Of a stretch of DNA of 64,000 bases, positions 20,186 through 27,732 are shown piece by piece (the first letter of the stretch is position 1; each line of letters opens with the position of its first letter). This DNA is from Streptomyces sp. SID14478 (GTDB lineage Bacteria; Actinomycetota; Actinomycetes; Streptomycetales; Streptomycetaceae). The notes under the pieces are model-generated. The model saw nothing but the letters and a program-made list of their open reading frames with translations, was not told the DNA's origin and ran no database searches. The position numbers were made by a program, and so were the translations under genes. The DNA is taken from positions 1-64,000 of the forward strand of contig NZ_JAAGMG010001065.1 in the NCBI RefSeq assembly GCF_010548525.1, written 5' to 3'.

Positions 20186-20325
20186 GAAGTGACCGGCAAG
20201 GTGCGGCCCCCATGACGTGATCAGCGCGCTGGGGCCGTCATGACGTGATCGGCGCGCTGTGGCGCCACCAAGAAGTGACCGGCGAGGTGGGTCCACCAGC
20301 AGTGGCCACCAAGAGGTAATTGCCA
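20186..20325. repeat. Degenerate tandem repeats after the permease gene
   Basis: Imperfect 25-31-nt units begin with GAAGTGACCGGC or GACGTGATC, at about 20186, 20213, 20241, 20271 and 20300. The best-conserved pair reads CATGACGTGATC, A/GGCGCGCTG, then GGCC or GGCGCC. No gene is visible in 20135-20360; the array ends just before the rhodanese hairpin. Confidence 0.5.
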
Positions 20326-20330
20326 CCAGG

Positions 20331-20363
20331 TAAGGGGCGGTTCGCTATGGCGGGCGCCCCTTA
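20331..20363. terminator. Hairpin shared by permease and rhodanese ends
   Basis: TAAGGGGCG pairs exactly with CGCCCCTTA around a 15-nt loop; the right arm contains the rhodanese stop codon. It lies between convergent transcripts. Confidence 0.5.
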
Positions 20364-20762
20364 CGCCTCGTCGATCGGCAGTCCCTCCGCCCGCCACGCC
20401 TGGAACCCGCCCACCAGGTCCGTCGCCCGGTGCAGCCCCAACTGCCGTAGGGACGCGGCCGCGAGGCTGGAGGCGTAGCCCTCGTTGCACAGGACCACGA
20501 CGCGCAGGTCGTGGCTCGTCGCCTCGGGGGCCCGATGGCTGCCCTGGGGGTCGAGGCGCCACTCCAGTTCGTTGCGCTCGACCACCAGCGCGCCGGGGAT
20601 CAGCCCGTCGCGCTCGCGCAGTGCCGCGTACCGGATGTCGACCAGGAGCGCCTCGCCCGACGCCGCCGCCTCGAAGGCCTGCCGGGCCTCCACCCGGTCG
20701 AGCCCTGAGCGCACCTGTTCCAGCAGTTCATCGATGCCGACCGGTGAAGGGGGAGTGCTCAC
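20361..20762 (-). CDS. Rhodanese-like sulfurtransferase
   Basis: A 133-residue single rhodanese domain, transferring sulfane sulfur through an active-site cysteine. ALLVDIRYAALRERDGLIPG near residue 38 is the CH2A-type entry. VVVLCNEGYASSLAAASLRQ carries the catalytic Cys92 in a six-residue loop (CNEGYA), and DLVGGFQAWRAEGLPI closes the fold. The GTG start at 20762 overlaps the cysteine dioxygenase stop by 4 nt (GTGA), so the two enzymes are made together. This fits a pathway in which sulfur released from cysteine oxidation or persulfides is handled. Confidence 0.9.
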   Translation of the reverse strand: MSTPPSPVGIDELLEQVRSGLDRVEARQAFEAAASGEALLVDIRYAALRERDGLIPGALVVERNELEWRLDPQGSHRAPEATSHDLRVVVLCNEGYASSLAAASLRQLGLHRATDLVGGFQAWRAEGLPIDEA

Positions 20763-21337
20763 TGCCAGTCCTCCGGGCGCTCCACCGACTCGAGCCGCAG
20801 GACCTGACCACTACGGCTGTAGCGGCGGATCTGCGGCAGCGGCGGGTAGTAGGCGTGCACCGAGACGGCGTGCTCGGTGAGGGACTCGTTCAGGACCTCG
20901 TGCACATGATGGCGGCCGAAGGCGCGGCCTTGGCCTGCCGTCAACTGCCGCTCCCTGTCGATCTTTTCGGACAGCTCCAGGGTCTTCCAGCCGTCGGCGG
21001 GCAGCCGGGCAGCGAGGGAGTTCTCCTTCAGCTCGCCCGAAGCGGTGAGGAATGCGCCGACGGACTCGGCGTGGTCGTGCCAGCCGGTGCCGGTGCCCGG
21101 CGGCCAGCCGATGAGCCAGGCCTCGCTGCCGCCGGGACCTTCGAGCCGCACCCAGGTACGGCCTTGTGGATCCAGCGGCAGGGAGGCGATGAGGTCGGTG
21201 TCCGCGGCGGTGCGGCGGACGAAGTCGAGCAGTTCGGCCTGGTTGGGCGCGGCCACGGCAGCGGGCCGCGGGCTCGCGGCGGCCGTGGGCGCAGGGGAAG
21301 CCGTCGTGGGCGCAGAGGAAGACGTCGGCAGTGACAT
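20759..21337 (-). CDS. Cysteine dioxygenase
   Basis: A 192-residue cupin enzyme of the type I cysteine dioxygenase family, oxidising cysteine to cysteine sulfinate with non-haem Fe(II). Metal ligands: His87 and His89 in GTGWHDHAES, and His146 in GRHHVHEVLNE. SVHAYYPPLPQIRRY near residue 166 provides the conserved Tyr. The first 30 residues are Ala/Pro/Ser-rich and probably disordered. ATG 21337 is used; the open frame extends upstream but crosses the leader region. A cysteine-rich leader peptide and a hairpin precede it. It is coupled to the rhodanese gene. Confidence 0.92.
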   Translation of the reverse strand: MSLPTSSSAPTTASPAPTAAASPRPAAVAAPNQAELLDFVRRTAADTDLIASLPLDPQGRTWVRLEGPGGSEAWLIGWPPGTGTGWHDHAESVGAFLTASGELKENSLAARLPADGWKTLELSEKIDRERQLTAGQGRAFGRHHVHEVLNESLTEHAVSVHAYYPPLPQIRRYSRSGQVLRLESVERPEDWQ

Positions 21338-21376
21338 GGGTACCGTCCTGAGATTTCGCGGAGGACGCGCGCAGCG

Positions 21377-21400
21377 GGTGCCGACCGACGGGACGGCACC
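21377..21400 (-). promoter_or_regulatory. Hairpin between Cys leader peptide and cysteine dioxygenase
   Basis: On the minus strand GGTGCCG pairs with CGGCACC around a 10-nt loop, 34 nt after the leader stop and about 40 nt before the dioxygenase start. It could be the switch of a translation-dependent attenuator. Confidence 0.4.
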
Positions 21401-21434
21401 ACGGAACAGGCGCGCGGAAGGGAGGAGAGCGAAT

Positions 21435-21482
21435 TCAGCAGGACGGGCGACAGACGCAGCCCGCGTAGCGGACGAGGTCCAT
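21435..21482 (-). CDS. Cysteine-rich leader peptide (15 aa)
   Basis: A 15-codon reading frame encoding MDLVRYAGCVCRPSC, with three cysteines in the last seven residues. The ATG at 21482 has GGAGG 6 nt upstream, a better site than that of the dioxygenase itself. It lies on the same strand, 97 nt upstream of the cysteine dioxygenase start. Short Cys-rich leaders before sulfur genes are known in actinobacteria and act by ribosome stalling when cysteinyl-tRNA is low; for a cysteine-degrading operon this would switch expression off when cysteine is scarce. That the peptide is translated is inferred from its ribosome-binding site and composition. Confidence 0.75.
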   Translation of the reverse strand: MDLVRYAGCVCRPSC

Positions 21483-21556
21483 ATGGACCCTCCGCCACAG
21501 GCGTACATCGGTGTCGATCGTCACGGTCCGGAGTACACCACGGTGGTGGACCCCGG

Positions 21557-23176
21557 TCAACTCACGTCGGTGGAGGCCCCCTCGAGCGCGGGTGCGGACC
21601 CGCCCAGCGCCGTCTGCGCCGCCTCGTACAGCTCAGCGGGGCGCACTCCGCTCAGTGCGGTCACCAGATGGCCGTCGGGACGGATCAGCAGCACCGTGTG
21701 GGCGGCGGCCCCGGGGTAACTCTCCGTGACGAGGAGTTCGGCCTCGTGCGGGAGCGCCGTGACGGCGGCCGCGAGGCGCGGCATCAGCCCCGCCGACATC
21801 CAGTGCTTGCGCTCCCACACACCGGTGCCGGGCGCCACGAGGACGACGAGCAGCTGTCCGAGGCCGAGCCGGTCCCGCAGCTGTACGAAGGAGCCGTCGG
21901 GAGCCGTCACCCGCACGTCGGCGACCGGAGCGCCCGGCGCCGTGTCCGTCTCCGTCTGCGACTCGGCGGGCGCGGGCGCGAGGGGCGAATCGGCGTACGT
22001 ACCGGGGGCGCCCAGCGGGCCCAGCCCGAGGTGGCCGTCCGTGAGCAGGGTGTCGTGACCGCGCGCGGCCCCGGGAACGTACGACCGAAGTCCCCTGCCG
22101 CCGCGCAGTATCGGCAGCGCCTGGTCGGCGGCGCGCAGTCGGCCCGCGACGACGGCGCGGCGCTCGGCCTGATAGCTGTCGAGCAGCGCGTCCTGGGCCG
22201 GGCGCGGTCCGTCGTGCCAGACGAGGGCGAGCTTCCACGCGAGGTTGTCCGCGTCGCGCAGCCCCTCGTCCAGGCCCTGGGTGCCGAGCGCGCCCAGTAG
22301 GTGGGCGGCGTCCCCGGCGAGGAAGGCGCGGCCCACGCGCCAGCGGCGGGCGAGGCGGTGGTGAACCGTGTGGACGCCCGTGTCGAGGAGCTCGTACGGC
22401 GGGGTGGAGCCCCCGCACCAGCCCGCGAGCGTCTCCCGGATGCGCGCCACCAGCACGTCCGGAGTGATCAGGTCGCTGCGAGGCGGCAGCAGCCAGTCCA
22501 GGCGCCAGACGCCGTCGGCGAGGGAACGGCCGACGATCTCCGCGCCCGAGGTCCGCCACGGAGGACTCCGATGGAGCAACGCTTCGCCGGGCCACGGAAG
22601 TTCCGTGCGCAGTGCGGCGACCGCGTGTCGTTCGACGGAGGTGCGGCCGGGGAAGCGGATGTCGAGGAGCTTGCGGACGGTGGAGCGCGGGCCGTCGCAG
22701 CCCGCGAGATAACTGCCGCGCCACCACGTGCCCTTGGGGCCGCGGGTGTGTGCGGTGAGGCCGGACCTGTCCTCCTCGATCGCGTCGAGCCGGCTGTCGA
22801 CCGCGAGCTTGATGAGCCGTTCCCGTGCGGCGGCCTCGCGCAGCGCCCCGGTCAGTTCGTGCTGGGCGATGTGCAGGGGAGCCGACAGTGACTCTCCTGT
22901 GTCACCTTGCTCACCGAAGGTGAGCGTTCGCATCTCCTGCTTGCGGCGCAGCGAGCGCCAGCCGGTCCAGCGGGCACCGGGCGCGTCGAACGACGTACCG
23001 GTCAGACGTTCGGCGAGGGCCGCGGTGTCCTCGCGCAGCACCACGGTGCGGGCGGGGCGTTGCTCGTCCTTGCCGGGACCCTCGTCGAGCACCACGGACG
23101 GCACGCCGTGGCGGGCGAGGGCGAGGGACAGCGTGAGCCCGACGGGGCCCGCGCCGACGACGATCACCGGATCCAC
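21557..23176 (-). CDS. FAD-dependent aromatic monooxygenase (PheA/TfdB type)
   Basis: A 539-residue class A flavoprotein monooxygenase. The N-terminal FAD motif DPVIVVGAGPVGLTLSLALA (GxGxxG) starts at residue 2, CDGPRSTVRKLLDIRFPG is near residue 168 (the DG motif) and RAFLAGDAAHLLGALGTQGL near residue 283 is the GD motif. The C-terminal thioredoxin-like domain (about 400-530) matches the phenol hydroxylase/MhpA group. The GTG start at 23176 has GGAGGAG upstream. It is a single gene between the sulfur operon and gluABCD; the substrate cannot be told from context. Confidence 0.88.
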   Translation of the reverse strand: MDPVIVVGAGPVGLTLSLALARHGVPSVVLDEGPGKDEQRPARTVVLREDTAALAERLTGTSFDAPGARWTGWRSLRRKQEMRTLTFGEQGDTGESLSAPLHIAQHELTGALREAAARERLIKLAVDSRLDAIEEDRSGLTAHTRGPKGTWWRGSYLAGCDGPRSTVRKLLDIRFPGRTSVERHAVAALRTELPWPGEALLHRSPPWRTSGAEIVGRSLADGVWRLDWLLPPRSDLITPDVLVARIRETLAGWCGGSTPPYELLDTGVHTVHHRLARRWRVGRAFLAGDAAHLLGALGTQGLDEGLRDADNLAWKLALVWHDGPRPAQDALLDSYQAERRAVVAGRLRAADQALPILRGGRGLRSYVPGAARGHDTLLTDGHLGLGPLGAPGTYADSPLAPAPAESQTETDTAPGAPVADVRVTAPDGSFVQLRDRLGLGQLLVVLVAPGTGVWERKHWMSAGLMPRLAAAVTALPHEAELLVTESYPGAAAHTVLLIRPDGHLVTALSGVRPAELYEAAQTALGGSAPALEGASTDVS

Positions 23177-23292
23177 GGCGCGGCTCCTCCTGCCCCGTGG
23201 ACCCCGCCGAGGAGCGCCCCGTGCGGGGGCGTGGGCGGTGTACTGGTCGTACAAGGACGGGCAGTTGGAGCGGGGTGCGCGTTCACAGAGCG

Positions 23293-23322
23293 TATGCAAC
23301 CCATTGCCGGTGCTTGCGTCAA
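23293..23322 (-). promoter_or_regulatory. Possible promoter of the FAD monooxygenase
   Basis: On the minus strand TTGACG (23322-23317) and TGCATA (23298-23293) are 18 bp apart, about 117 nt before the GTG. The match is moderate. Confidence 0.3.
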
Positions 23323-23326
23323 GTGA

Positions 23327-23358
23327 CGGAGGCAGTGGCGATCACGCCACTGCCTCCG
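23327..23358. terminator. Strong terminator of gluABCD
   Basis: CGGAGGCAGTGGCG and CGCCACTGCCTCCG form a perfect 14-bp stem with a 4-nt loop, 50 nt beyond the gluD stop on the minus strand. Confidence 0.85.
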
Positions 23359-23410
23359 TGGTGCCGGGACGCTCGACCGACAGTAGGACGACCCGTCAAA
23401 TGCTGGTGCC

Positions 23411-24301
23411 TTACCCGGCGCCACCGGCTCCGGTGGACTCCGCACCGCCGACGGACGCCGCCGGCAGCACCGCGCCGGTCGACTTCTTCCCGCGGCGCAG
23501 CCGCCCCTCCAGCCAGGAGGCGAAGGTCGTGAGCGAGAAGTTGATGGCCACGAAGATGACCGCGACGATCGTGAAGCACGCGATCGTGTTCGCTCCGTAC
23601 GCGGCGCTCATCGGGCGGACGGACGCGAGGAGTTCGCCGAACGTGAGCATGGCGCCGCCCAGCGCGGTGTCCTTCACGATGACGACCAACTGGCTGACGA
23701 TGGCCGGGAGCATCGCCGTCACCGACTGCGGGAGCAGGATCGAGCGCATGGTCTGGCCCTTGCGCAGACCGATGGCGTACGCGGCCTCGGACTGCCCCTT
23801 GGGGAGGGCCAGGATGCCCGCGCGGACGACCTCGGCGAGTACGGACGCGTTGTAGAGCACGAGGCCCGTGACGACCGCGTAGAGCGGGCGGTCGTCCGTG
23901 GGGATGTCCGTGTACTCGGCGAACGCGGCGTTCGCGAAGACCATCAGGATGAGGACCGGGATCGCGCGGAAGAACTCGACGACCGCGCCCGACGGCATGC
24001 GCACCGCCAGGTGGTCGGAGAGGCGCGAGATGCCGAAGAGGGCGCCGAGCGGCAGTGCGATGACCATCGCCAGTCCGGCCGCCTTCAAGGTGTTCTCAAG
24101 GCCCGGCCATATGTAGGTCTCCCACGGGCGGTGGTCCGTGAAGAAGGGCTTCCACTTCTCCCAGTCGAGCTGGTGCTTGTCGTTCAGCTGGACGACGACC
24201 CACCAGATCACGGCGGCGAAGGCGATCAGGAAGACGATCGAGTAGAGGATGTTGCGCCGCTTGGCCCGGGGGCCCGGGGCGTCGTAGAGGACCGACGTCA
24301 T
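23411..24301 (-). CDS. gluD: Glutamate ABC transporter permease GluD
   Basis: A 296-residue membrane component of a polar amino acid ABC importer. One extra N-terminal segment (NILYSIVFLIAFAAVIWWVV), then the His/Glu/Gln/Arg permease core starting at WPGLENTLKAAGLAMVIALP. The EAA loop is GQSEAAYAIGLRKGQTMRSI, contacting the ATPase. Its start overlaps the gluC stop by 4 nt (ATGA). The Corynebacterium/Streptomyces GluABCD order supports glutamate uptake. It is the last gene of the operon, ended by a strong hairpin. Confidence 0.93.
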   Translation of the reverse strand: MTSVLYDAPGPRAKRRNILYSIVFLIAFAAVIWWVVVQLNDKHQLDWEKWKPFFTDHRPWETYIWPGLENTLKAAGLAMVIALPLGALFGISRLSDHLAVRMPSGAVVEFFRAIPVLILMVFANAAFAEYTDIPTDDRPLYAVVTGLVLYNASVLAEVVRAGILALPKGQSEAAYAIGLRKGQTMRSILLPQSVTAMLPAIVSQLVVIVKDTALGGAMLTFGELLASVRPMSAAYGANTIACFTIVAVIFVAINFSLTTFASWLEGRLRRGKKSTGAVLPAASVGGAESTGAGGAG

Positions 24302-24963
24302 CGCTTCACCGCCACCTTCTTGCTCAGCCAGCCGAAGAACAGGCCGGTCGGCATCGTCAGGACGATGAAGCCGAAGGCGAAGACGGCGGCGATCAGGATG
24401 AGCTGGGCCTCGTTCTCGATCATTTCCTTCATCAGCAGCGCGGCCTCGGCGACACCGATGGCGGCGGCCACCGTGGTGTTCTTGGTCAGCGCGATCAGCA
24501 CGTTGGCCAGCGGGCCCACGACCGAGCGGAAGGCCTGGGGCAGGATCACGATGCCGAGCACCTGGTTGAAGCTGAGGCCGAGCGCGCGCGCCGCCTCCGC
24601 CTGGCCGACGGGAACCGTGTTGATGCCCGACCGCAAGGCTTCGCAGACGAATGCCGACGTGTAGGCGATCAGGCCGAGCACCGCCAGACGGAAGTTGACC
24701 GTGTCGAAGTTGTCGGACCCGAACGTGACGCCCAGCGTCTGGTTCAGGCCGAGCGACGTGAACACGATGATGATCGTCAGCGGAATGTTCCGCACGATGT
24801 TGACGTACGCGGTGCCGAAGCCGCGCATCAAAGGCACCGGGCCGACGCGCATGCCGGCCAGCAGAGTTCCCCATATGAGGGAGCCGACGGCTGAGAGAGC
24901 GGTGAGTTTCACCGTCACCCAGAACGCTCCCAGCAGGTCGTAACCTTCAAGAAAGTCGAACAC
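24298..24963 (-). CDS. gluC: Glutamate ABC transporter permease GluC
   Basis: A 221-residue permease of the His/Glu/Gln/Arg type with five membrane segments (LGAFWVTVKLTALSAVGSLI first). The EAA loop is GQAEAARALGLSFNQVLGIV near residue 136. It pairs with GluD to form the channel. ATG 24963. A long hairpin separates it from gluB, so it may be expressed at a lower level than the binding protein. Confidence 0.93.
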   Translation of the reverse strand: MFDFLEGYDLLGAFWVTVKLTALSAVGSLIWGTLLAGMRVGPVPLMRGFGTAYVNIVRNIPLTIIIVFTSLGLNQTLGVTFGSDNFDTVNFRLAVLGLIAYTSAFVCEALRSGINTVPVGQAEAARALGLSFNQVLGIVILPQAFRSVVGPLANVLIALTKNTTVAAAIGVAEAALLMKEMIENEAQLILIAAVFAFGFIVLTMPTGLFFGWLSKKVAVKR

Positions 24964-25007
24964 GATCTCCCGCGCTTCCGCGTGTGTGGAGGGCTGCCGG
25001 ATGTGCT

Positions 25008-25051
25008 CAGGGCGCGGCGGTCCGCCCAGTGGTACGGACCGCCGCGCCCTG
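25008..25051 (-). promoter_or_regulatory. 17-bp hairpin between gluB and gluC
   Basis: CAGGGCGCGGCGGTCCG pairs perfectly with CGGACCGCCGCGCCCTG around a 10-nt loop, 11 nt after the gluB stop. Position inside the operon suggests a partial terminator or mRNA-stabilising stem that raises GluB over the permeases, as known for other ABC importer operons. Confidence 0.75.
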
Positions 25052-25061
25052 CGTCACCACG

Positions 25062-25898
25062 TCACTTGACGATGTTGCCGATCTTCGGCGCGGGCTCGTT
25101 CTTGTAGTTCGCCGGGCCGAAGTTGGCCTTCACGGCCTTCTCCCAGGAACCGTCCGAGACCATCTTCTCCAGGGCCTTGTTGATCTTGGCCTTGAGGTCG
25201 CTGCCCTTCTTGACGCCGATGCCGTAGTTCTCGTTGGTCATCTTGAAGCCGCCCAGCTTGAACTTGCCCTTGAACTGGGACTGCGCGGCGTAACCGGCGA
25301 GGATCGAGTCATCGGTGGTGAGGGCGTCGAGCGCGTTGTTCTCCACGCCCGTCAGGCACTCCGAGTAGCCGCCGTAGTTCTGGAGCTGCGCCTTGGGGGC
25401 GAGCTTGTCCTTGATGTTCTGCGCGGACGTCGAACCCGTCACCGAACACAGCTTCTTGCTGTTCAGGTCCTTGGGGGCCTTGATCGAGTTGTCGTCCGCA
25501 CGGATCAGGACGTCCTGATGGGCCAGGAGGTAGGGGCCGGCGAAGTCGACCTTGGCCGCGCGCTCGTCGTTGATCGAGTAGGAGGCGGCGATGAAGTCCA
25601 CGTCACCGCGCTGCAGCATCGTCTCGCGGTCGGCGCTCTTGGCTTCCTTCCACTGGATGTCGCCGGCGTCGTGGCCGAGCTCCTTGGCGACATACGTGGC
25701 GACGTCGACGTCGAAGCCCTCGTACTTGCCGTCCGGGGTCTTCTGGCCGATGCCGGGCTGGTCGAACTTGATACCGATGCTGATCTTGTCGCCACCGCCC
25801 GACGAACCCTTGTCGTCGTCACTGCCGCCGCACGCGGTGGCGGTGACAGCGAGGGCGAGGGCGGCGGACGTCGCCGCGGTGACCTTGCGGAGCTTCAT
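25062..25898 (-). CDS. gluB: Glutamate-binding lipoprotein GluB
   Basis: A 278-residue substrate-binding protein (SBP family 3). A lipoprotein signal ends at Cys23 (ALAVTATAC). GKISIGIKFDQPGIGQKTPD-type entry, then GFDVDVATYVAKELGHD, the family signature, near residue 65. AAKVDFAGPYLLAHQDVLIR near residue 118 lines the ligand site. It is anchored outside the membrane and delivers glutamate to GluC/GluD. ATG 25898 with GGAAG upstream. It lies between gluA and the gluB-gluC hairpin. Confidence 0.93.
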   Translation of the reverse strand: MKLRKVTAATSAALALAVTATACGGSDDDKGSSGGGDKISIGIKFDQPGIGQKTPDGKYEGFDVDVATYVAKELGHDAGDIQWKEAKSADRETMLQRGDVDFIAASYSINDERAAKVDFAGPYLLAHQDVLIRADDNSIKAPKDLNSKKLCSVTGSTSAQNIKDKLAPKAQLQNYGGYSECLTGVENNALDALTTDDSILAGYAAQSQFKGKFKLGGFKMTNENYGIGVKKGSDLKAKINKALEKMVSDGSWEKAVKANFGPANYKNEPAPKIGNIVK

Positions 25899-25991
25899 GG
25901 GGAACTTCCTTCGTGTCGGCAGATTCGGCAGGAGGAAAAACTCAACACGCGCGCGCGGGACGCATCTTGGCGGCGTACGCGCACGCGCGCG

Positions 25992-26771
25992 TCAGTGGTG
26001 CAGGATCTTCGACAGGAAGTCCTTGGCCCGATCGCTGCGCGGGTTGCTGAAGAACTGGTCGGGGGTGGCCTCTTCGACGATCCGGCCGTCCGCCATGAAG
26101 ACGACGCGGTTGGCCGCGGAGCGGGCGAAGCCCATCTCGTGCGTGACCACCACCATCGTCATCCCGTCCCGGGCGAGCTGCTGCATCACCTCGAGGACCT
26201 CGTTGATCATCTCCGGGTCGAGCGCCGAGGTCGGCTCGTCGAAGAGCATCACCTTCGGGTCCATCGCCAATGCCCGTGCGATGGCGACGCGTTGCTGCTG
26301 GCCGCCGGAGAGCTGGGCGGGGTACTTGTCCGCCTGCGCGCCGACGCCGACGCGGTCGAGGAGGGCGCGAGCCTTCTGCTCGGCCTGCTTCTTGTCCGTC
26401 TTGCGGACCTTGACCTGGCCCAGCGTCACGTTCTCGAGCACCGTCTTGTGCGCGAAGAGGTTGAAGGACTGGAAGACCATGCCCACGTCCGCGCGCAGTC
26501 GGGCGAGTTCCTTGCCTTCCTGGGGCAGCGGCTTGCCATCGATCGTGATGCTGCCGTCGTCGATGGTCTCCAGGCGGTTGATCGTGCGGCAGAGCGTCGA
26601 CTTGCCGGAACCCGACGGCCCGATGACGACGACGACCTCGCCCGGCGCGATGGCCAGGTCGATGTCCTGGAGCACGTGCAGCGCACCGAAGTGCTTGTTG
26701 ACTCCGCTCAGCGCGACCAGCGCGTCGCCCGCAGGGGGAGTCGCGTCCTTGGTCACCGAAACTTCGGTCAT
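25992..26771 (-). CDS. gluA: Glutamate ABC transporter ATP-binding protein GluA
   Basis: A 259-residue ABC ATPase of the polar amino acid type. Walker [10 protein letters not shown] is at residues 51-59, the Q-loop [11 protein letters not shown] near residue 96, the signature [16 protein letters not shown] near residue 155, Walker [15 protein letters not shown] and the H-loop [13 protein letters not shown] 26771 has GGAG 10 nt upstream; the open frame upstream belongs to the promoter region. It is the first gene of gluABCD, divergent from the two-component regulator genes. Confidence 0.95.
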   Translation of the reverse strand: MTEVSVTKDATPPAGDALVALSGVNKHFGALHVLQDIDLAIAPGEVVVVIGPSGSGKSTLCRTINRLETIDDGSITIDGKPLPQEGKELARLRADVGMVFQSFNLFAHKTVLENVTLGQVKVRKTDKKQAEQKARALLDRVGVGAQADKYPAQLSGGQQQRVAIARALAMDPKVMLFDEPTSALDPEMINEVLEVMQQLARDGMTMVVVTHEMGFARSAANRVVFMADGRIVEEATPDQFFSNPRSDRAKDFLSKILHH

Positions 26772-26854
26772 CGGGGTCTTGCTCCATCCTCCTCGGTTGG
26801 GAGGACAGTAGTAACGCCGTACGACCAGCGTCATTACATCTGAGGGGAAATTGA

Positions 26855-26925
26855 GCATAACGATCCGGCCGCAACCGGACACTATGCGTGAAGGGGGCGC
26901 GGCCCCGCGTACCGGCTGCATAACG
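26855..26925. promoter_or_regulatory. Divergent gluA/gluR control region with repeated GCATAACG
   Basis: The 253-nt spacer holds two exact copies of GCATAACG (26855-26862 and 26918-26925), 63 bp apart. On the gluA strand they read CGTTATGC. They are candidates for the response-regulator site; nothing else in the spacer repeats exactly. Confidence 0.35.
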
Positions 26926-27024
26926 GAACACGGACGTAACCAGTAGGGCCTTGACGACATCCTTGTGGATCGGCGTGGATGCCTTGGTGAACCTGAAGAG
27001 GCCGGGACATGAGAGGGGGCCGGA

Positions 27025-27711
27025 ATGAGACTGCTGCTCGTCGAGGACGACGACCACGTCGCCGCGGCCCTGTCCGCCGTGCTGTCCCGGCACGGCTTCG
27101 CGGTGCAGCACGCCCGCAACGGGGAGGAGGCGCTGCAGGCGCTCGTCCCCGAGCCCGACGCCTTCGGGGTGGTCCTGCTCGATCTGGGACTGCCCGATCA
27201 GGACGGCTACGAGGTGTGCGGCAAGATCCGCAAGCGCACCGCGACGCCCGTCATCATGGTGACCGCGCGCGCGGACGTACGTTCCCGCATCCATGGGCTC
27301 AATCTCGGCGCGGACGACTACGTAGTGAAGCCTTACGACACAGGGGAGTTGCTCGCCCGTATTCATGCCGTCAGTCGGCGCAGCGCGGGCGGCGAGAGTG
27401 CCCCCGCGGCCGAGAACGGACTGCGGCTCGGCGGCGTGCACATCGAACTGCCCACGCGACAGGTCACGGTGGACGGGGCCGCCGTCCAGCTCACCCGCAA
27501 GGAGTTCGACCTGCTGGCGCTGCTCGCGCAGCGGCCGGGTGTCGTCTTCCGTCGGGAGCAGATCATCTCCGAGGTGTGGCGCACGAGTTGGGAGGGCACC
27601 GGACGCACCCTGGAGGTGCACGTCGCCTCCCTGCGCTCCAAGCTGCGGATGCCCGCACTCATCGAGACCGTGCGCGGCGTCGGGTACCGGCTCGTCGCCC
27701 CGGCCGCGTAG
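27025..27711 (+). CDS. gluR: OmpR-family response regulator, GluR-type
   Basis: A 228-residue response regulator. The receiver has Asp7-Asp10 acidic residues (LVEDDD), the phospho-acceptor Asp53 in [12 protein letters not shown] in IMVTARAD and Lys in [12 protein letters not shown]. The C-terminal winged helix ([20 protein letters not shown], then [14 protein letters not shown] and [10 protein letters not shown]) is OmpR-type. ATG 27025 with GCCGGA upstream. It is divergent from gluABCD. A GluR-GluK system controlling glutamate uptake is described at this position in S. coelicolor, and the symbol is based on that. Confidence 0.9.
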   Translation: MRLLLVEDDDHVAAALSAVLSRHGFAVQHARNGEEALQALVPEPDAFGVVLLDLGLPDQDGYEVCGKIRKRTATPVIMVTARADVRSRIHGLNLGADDYVVKPYDTGELLARIHAVSRRSAGGESAPAAENGLRLGGVHIELPTRQVTVDGAAVQLTRKEFDLLALLAQRPGVVFRREQIISEVWRTSWEGTGRTLEVHVASLRSKLRMPALIETVRGVGYRLVAPAA

Positions 27712-27732
27712 CGGAAGCCGTAGAGTCCCCGG

